64,000 nucleotides of DNA from Mycetocola saprophilus (lineage in GTDB: Bacteria; Actinomycetota; Actinomycetes; Actinomycetales; Microbacteriaceae), in assembly GCF_000718085.1 (NCBI RefSeq), contig NZ_JOEC01000001.1, positions 186,001 through 250,000 on the forward strand, in the 5' to 3' direction. The notes under the pieces were generated by a model. It had not been told where the DNA came from and did not search any database. It worked only from the letters and a program-made list of their open reading frames with translations. Positions 61,272 through 64,000 of this stretch are shown one piece after another. Within the stretch, counting starts at the first letter, position 1, and every line of letters begins with the position of its first letter. The position numbers and the translations under genes were made by a program.

Positions 61272-62134
61272 GTGTCCTGAGCGCCCCGGTGACCGCACGT
61301 TCGCGGAACCGATTCCTCGCCGAGCTGGCCCGCACCCCGATTACCGTGATCATTGCGGCGGTGATCCTGGCGGTCATCCTGCTCGCGGCGATCTGGCCGA
61401 GCCTGTTGCAGAGCCACGATCCCTTCGGCGTGGATCCGCAGGCCAACCTGCTGCCGCCGAGCCCGCAGCACCTGTTTGGGACCGACCAGTCCGGCCGCGA
61501 CATCTTCTCCCGCATCATCGAGGGCACCCGCCAGTCGCTCGTGGTGGGGGTGGGCGCGACCCTGGTGGGCCTGATCATCGGCGGACTGCTGGGCATCACC
61601 GCGGCCCTGTCCGGTCCGCGCACCGACGCGGTGATCAGTCGGATCATCGAGGTCCTCTACGCCTTCCCGAGCCTGCTGCTCGCGCTGCTGTTTATCGCGA
61701 TTGCCGGCACCGGGGTGACCACCCTGGTGTTTGCGGTGGGGATCGGGACCGCACCGGGATATGCACGGATCCTGCGGGTCCAGACGGTCAAGGTGGCCGG
61801 ATCCGGTTATCTGGAGGCCAGCCTGGCCCTGGGCTGGGGACCCCGGCACCGGCTGTGGCACACGATTGTGCCCAACGTGGTGCGCCCGCTGCTGATTCTC
61901 GCGACCCTCGGCGTGGGTCAGGCGATCGTCTGGGCTTCGGCGCTGAGCTTCCTCGGGCTGGGGGCTGCGCCGCCCGCCGCCGAGTGGGGCACGATGCTGG
62001 CCGACGGCCGCAACTTCATTCAGCTGGCCTGGTGGATCGCCGTGTTCCCGGGCCTCGCCATCACCGTGACCGCCCTGGTCACCACCGTACTGGGACGCTA
62101 CATTCAGCGCCGGACCGACGGAGTAACCCGATGA
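61268..62134 (+). CDS. ABC transporter permease, DppC-like
   Basis: Encodes 288 residues with six helices. It shows the DppC layout: N-terminal helix (VIIAAVILAVILLAAIW), then LFGTDQSGRDIFSRIIEGTR, IIGGLLGITAAL, and the EAA-type loop YLEASLALGWGPRHRLWHTI followed by SALSFLGLGAAPPAAEWGTM. It pairs with the upstream permease and is coupled to the ATPase gene by ATGA. Confidence 0.94.
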   Translation: MSVLSAPVTARSRNRFLAELARTPITVIIAAVILAVILLAAIWPSLLQSHDPFGVDPQANLLPPSPQHLFGTDQSGRDIFSRIIEGTRQSLVVGVGATLVGLIIGGLLGITAALSGPRTDAVISRIIEVLYAFPSLLLALLFIAIAGTGVTTLVFAVGIGTAPGYARILRVQTVKVAGSGYLEASLALGWGPRHRLWHTIVPNVVRPLLILATLGVGQAIVWASALSFLGLGAAPPAAEWGTMLADGRNFIQLAWWIAVFPGLAITVTALVTTVLGRYIQRRTDGVTR

Positions 62135-63819
62135 CCCAGATCCTGACCCCGACCGACATCCCGGCCGAGACCCCCGTGGCCTCCCCGCTGCTGCGGGTCG
62201 AGAACCTCAACATCTCCTTCGCGGTGGGCCGCGGACGCGTGGACGTGGTCCACGATGTCTCGCTGAGCCTCGACCGCGGACGCAGCCTCGCGTTGGTGGG
62301 CGAATCCGGCTCGGGCAAGACCGTGACCGCGCGCAGCCTGCTGGGCCTCAGCGGCGACGGTGCCCGGGTGCTCGCCGACCGACGCGAGATCCTCGGCCGC
62401 GACGTGCGCAAGCTGAATGATAAGCAGTGGCGCGGAATCCGCGGCAAGCACGTGGGCTTTGTGCTGCAGGATGCGCTGGTGTCCCTCGATCCGCTTCGCA
62501 CGGTCGGGGGCGAAATCGAGGAGCTGCTGAAGCTGCACCGTTTCGGCGACAAGGCCGAGCGGCACGCCCGGGTGATCGAGGCGCTGACCCGCGCCGGGGT
62601 TCCCGAGCCCGAACTGCGCGCCCGGCAGCGTTCGGGGGAGCTCTCCGGCGGCCTGCGCCAGCGCGCGCTGATCGCCCAGGCTACCGCGCTGAATCCCGAG
62701 CTGATCATCGCCGACGAACCCACCACCGCGCTGGATGCGACCGTGCAGGCACAGATCCTGGACCTGCTCGCCTCGCTCAAGGCCGACGGTGCCGGGGTCC
62801 TGCTGATCTCCCACGACCTCGCCGTGGTCTCGGCCGTGGCCGATGAGGTGGCGGTCATGAAGGAGGGGCGGATTGTCGAATCCGGACCCGTGGAACAGGT
62901 GTTCGGAGATCCGCAGCACGCGTACACCAAGGCGCTGCTGGCCGCGGTCCCGCGAGCCCATGCCAAGGGCACCCGGCTCTCCGCCGCCGCCCCGGTCACC
63001 GCGATCGCGCGGACCGAACGGGCCGCGAAACTCGACCCGAGTGCCCCGGCCATCGAGGCCGTGGGCCTGCGCAAGGACTACACCGGGCCCGACGGGATCA
63101 CCCGCACCGTGGTGAACAACGTGTCCTTCACCCTGGAAACCGGCACCACGCTGGGCATCGTGGGGGAGTCGGGATCGGGCAAGTCCACCACCGCGCGGAT
63201 CGCGCTGGGCCTGACCGAACCCACGGCCGGGACTGTTTCGATCGGCGGCCATGCCTGGACCGGGCTGAGCGAGCGCGAACGGGCACCGTTCCGCCGCGAG
63301 ATCCAGGTGGTGCATCAGGATCCGCTGAGCTCGTTCGATCCGCGCTTCACCGTGCAGAAGATCCTGCGCGATGCGCTGCGGGCCGCCGGAACCGACCGGG
63401 CCGGTCATCCGGCGCGCATCGCCGAGCTGGCCGAGCAGGTGGGCCTGGCCGCGGCCGTGCTCGACCGGCATCCGCTTACGCTCTCCGGCGGGCAGCGCCA
63501 GCGCGTCGCGATTGCTCGCGCGCTCGCCCTGGAACCGCGTATCCTGGTGCTCGATGAGCCGGTCTCGGCGCTCGACGTCTCGATCCAGGCGCAGGTCCTC
63601 GACCTGCTCGCCGACCTGCAGACTGCCTTCGGGCTGAGCTACCTGTTCATCAGTCACGATCTGGGTGTGATCCACCACGTGAGTGATCGGGTTCTGGTTC
63701 TGAGTGACGGCGAAGTGGTCGAAACCGGCAGCGCCCACGAGGTCTTCACCAACCCCCGGCAGACCTACACGCAGACCCTGCTCGCCTCCGTCCCGAGCTT
63801 GCCCCCGCACACCCGCTAG
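62131..63819 (+). CDS. ABC transporter ATPase with two fused ATP-binding domains
   Basis: Encodes 562 residues; DppD-like and DppF-like ATPases are fused. Domain 1 (about 18-270) has Walker A GESGSGKT near residue 56, signature LSGGLRQRA and Walker B LIIADEPTTALDA. Domain 2 (about 305-555) has Walker A GESGSGKST near 345, signature LSGGQRQRV and ILVLDEPVSALDV. Both carry an oligopeptide-type C-terminal part (DPQHAYTKALLAAVPRAH and NPRQTYTQTLLASVPSL). The first signature has L in place of the usual Q. One such protein can power the whole importer. Confidence 0.95.
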   Translation: MTQILTPTDIPAETPVASPLLRVENLNISFAVGRGRVDVVHDVSLSLDRGRSLALVGESGSGKTVTARSLLGLSGDGARVLADRREILGRDVRKLNDKQWRGIRGKHVGFVLQDALVSLDPLRTVGGEIEELLKLHRFGDKAERHARVIEALTRAGVPEPELRARQRSGELSGGLRQRALIAQATALNPELIIADEPTTALDATVQAQILDLLASLKADGAGVLLISHDLAVVSAVADEVAVMKEGRIVESGPVEQVFGDPQHAYTKALLAAVPRAHAKGTRLSAAAPVTAIARTERAAKLDPSAPAIEAVGLRKDYTGPDGITRTVVNNVSFTLETGTTLGIVGESGSGKSTTARIALGLTEPTAGTVSIGGHAWTGLSERERAPFRREIQVVHQDPLSSFDPRFTVQKILRDALRAAGTDRAGHPARIAELAEQVGLAAAVLDRHPLTLSGGQRQRVAIARALALEPRILVLDEPVSALDVSIQAQVLDLLADLQTAFGLSYLFISHDLGVIHHVSDRVLVLSDGEVVETGSAHEVFTNPRQTYTQTLLASVPSLPPHTR

Positions 63820-63848
63820 ATCCCCGATCCCCGCAAGGAAGCTTTTCT

Positions 63849-64000
63849 ATGTCCAAGCAGCTGCACTTCAACGCCTTCGAGATGAACACCGTGAGCCACA
63901 TCAATCACGGTCTCTGGGTGCACCCCGACAACCGCCGTCACGAGTACACCGACATCGAGTACTGGGTTGAGACCGCCCAGCTGCTGGAGCGCGGCCTGTT
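63849..64000 (+). CDS. NtaA/DmoA-like FMN-dependent monooxygenase (cut by window end)
   Basis: Only the first 50 residues are visible, from ATG 63849 with AAGGAAG upstream. The start (FNAFEMNTVSHINHGLW, HPDNRRHEYTDIEYWVETAQ) is typical of the NtaA/SnaA/DszA/DmoA group of luciferase-like monooxygenases, which desulfurise or oxidise small molecules such as dimethyl sulfide, nitrilotriacetate and thiophenes. It lies 29 bp after the ATPase and is probably the last visible part of the importer operon. With the Cys leader ORF this suggests use of an organosulfur compound. Confidence 0.82.
   Translation, partial: MSKQLHFNAFEMNTVSHINHGLWVHPDNRRHEYTDIEYWVETAQLLERGL

Overview
The window is high-GC, gene-dense DNA with many GTG starts, ATGA stop/start overlaps and intrinsic hairpin terminators. 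The order rpsO - pnp - M16 peptidase - dapB - small TPR-like gene - thyX is what I associate with Actinobacteria of the Microbacteriaceae type. That assignment is an inference from gene content; no rRNA, tRNA, CRISPR array or insertion sequence was recognised. Both window ends cut a gene (a GH97 glycosidase on the left, an FMN-dependent monooxygenase on the right).

Layout. 1-6.6 kb: alpha-galactoside cluster with two GH97 enzymes and one GH36 alpha-galactosidase; the two GH97 promoters share a near-identical element. 6.6-12.1 kb: nucleobase and housekeeping genes (uracil-type and purine-type permeases, aspA, FKBP isomerase, apt). 12.2-15.5 kb: a polymorphic-toxin operon with a small ESX-like partner, a WXG-type toxin with a nuclease-like tail, and two genes carrying three copies of one candidate immunity domain. 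15.5-21.8 kb: tandem GNAT, MFS exporter, luciferase-like oxidoreductase, a second MFS porter behind a repeated motif and hairpin, and a VOC/AraC pair beside the tail remnant of a second VOC gene. 22.0-27.0 kb: four overlapping membrane-protein genes that form a tandem-duplicated A-B-A'-B' module of unknown function. 27-31.8 kb: LLM monooxygenase with flavin reductase, then KDPG aldolase, KDG kinase and an IclR regulator. 31.9-37.2 kb: rpsO, membrane proteins and pnp with a structured leader. 37.2-43.5 kb: accessory stress genes (lipoprotein, secreted metzincin, MerR/aldo-keto reductase, flavohemoprotein, DoxX/MarR, second aldo-keto reductase). 43.6-57.97 kb: M16 peptidase and histidine phosphatase, a sortase-type surface protein, dapB, a drug-type ABC exporter with a two-component system in one coupled operon, a glutaminase-STAS fusion, OsmC and thyX. 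58-64 kb: a nickel/peptide-type ABC importer operon leading into a DmoA/NtaA-like monooxygenase, preceded by a short Cys-Cys leader ORF.

The three systems most worth a second look are the A-B-A'-B' membrane module, the toxin operon with triplicated immunity domain, and the probable cysteine-attenuated organosulfur operon. A recurrent feature is a -10-like TAnnnT hexamer ending 6-7 nt before the start codon, which suggests that many genes here are transcribed without a leader.
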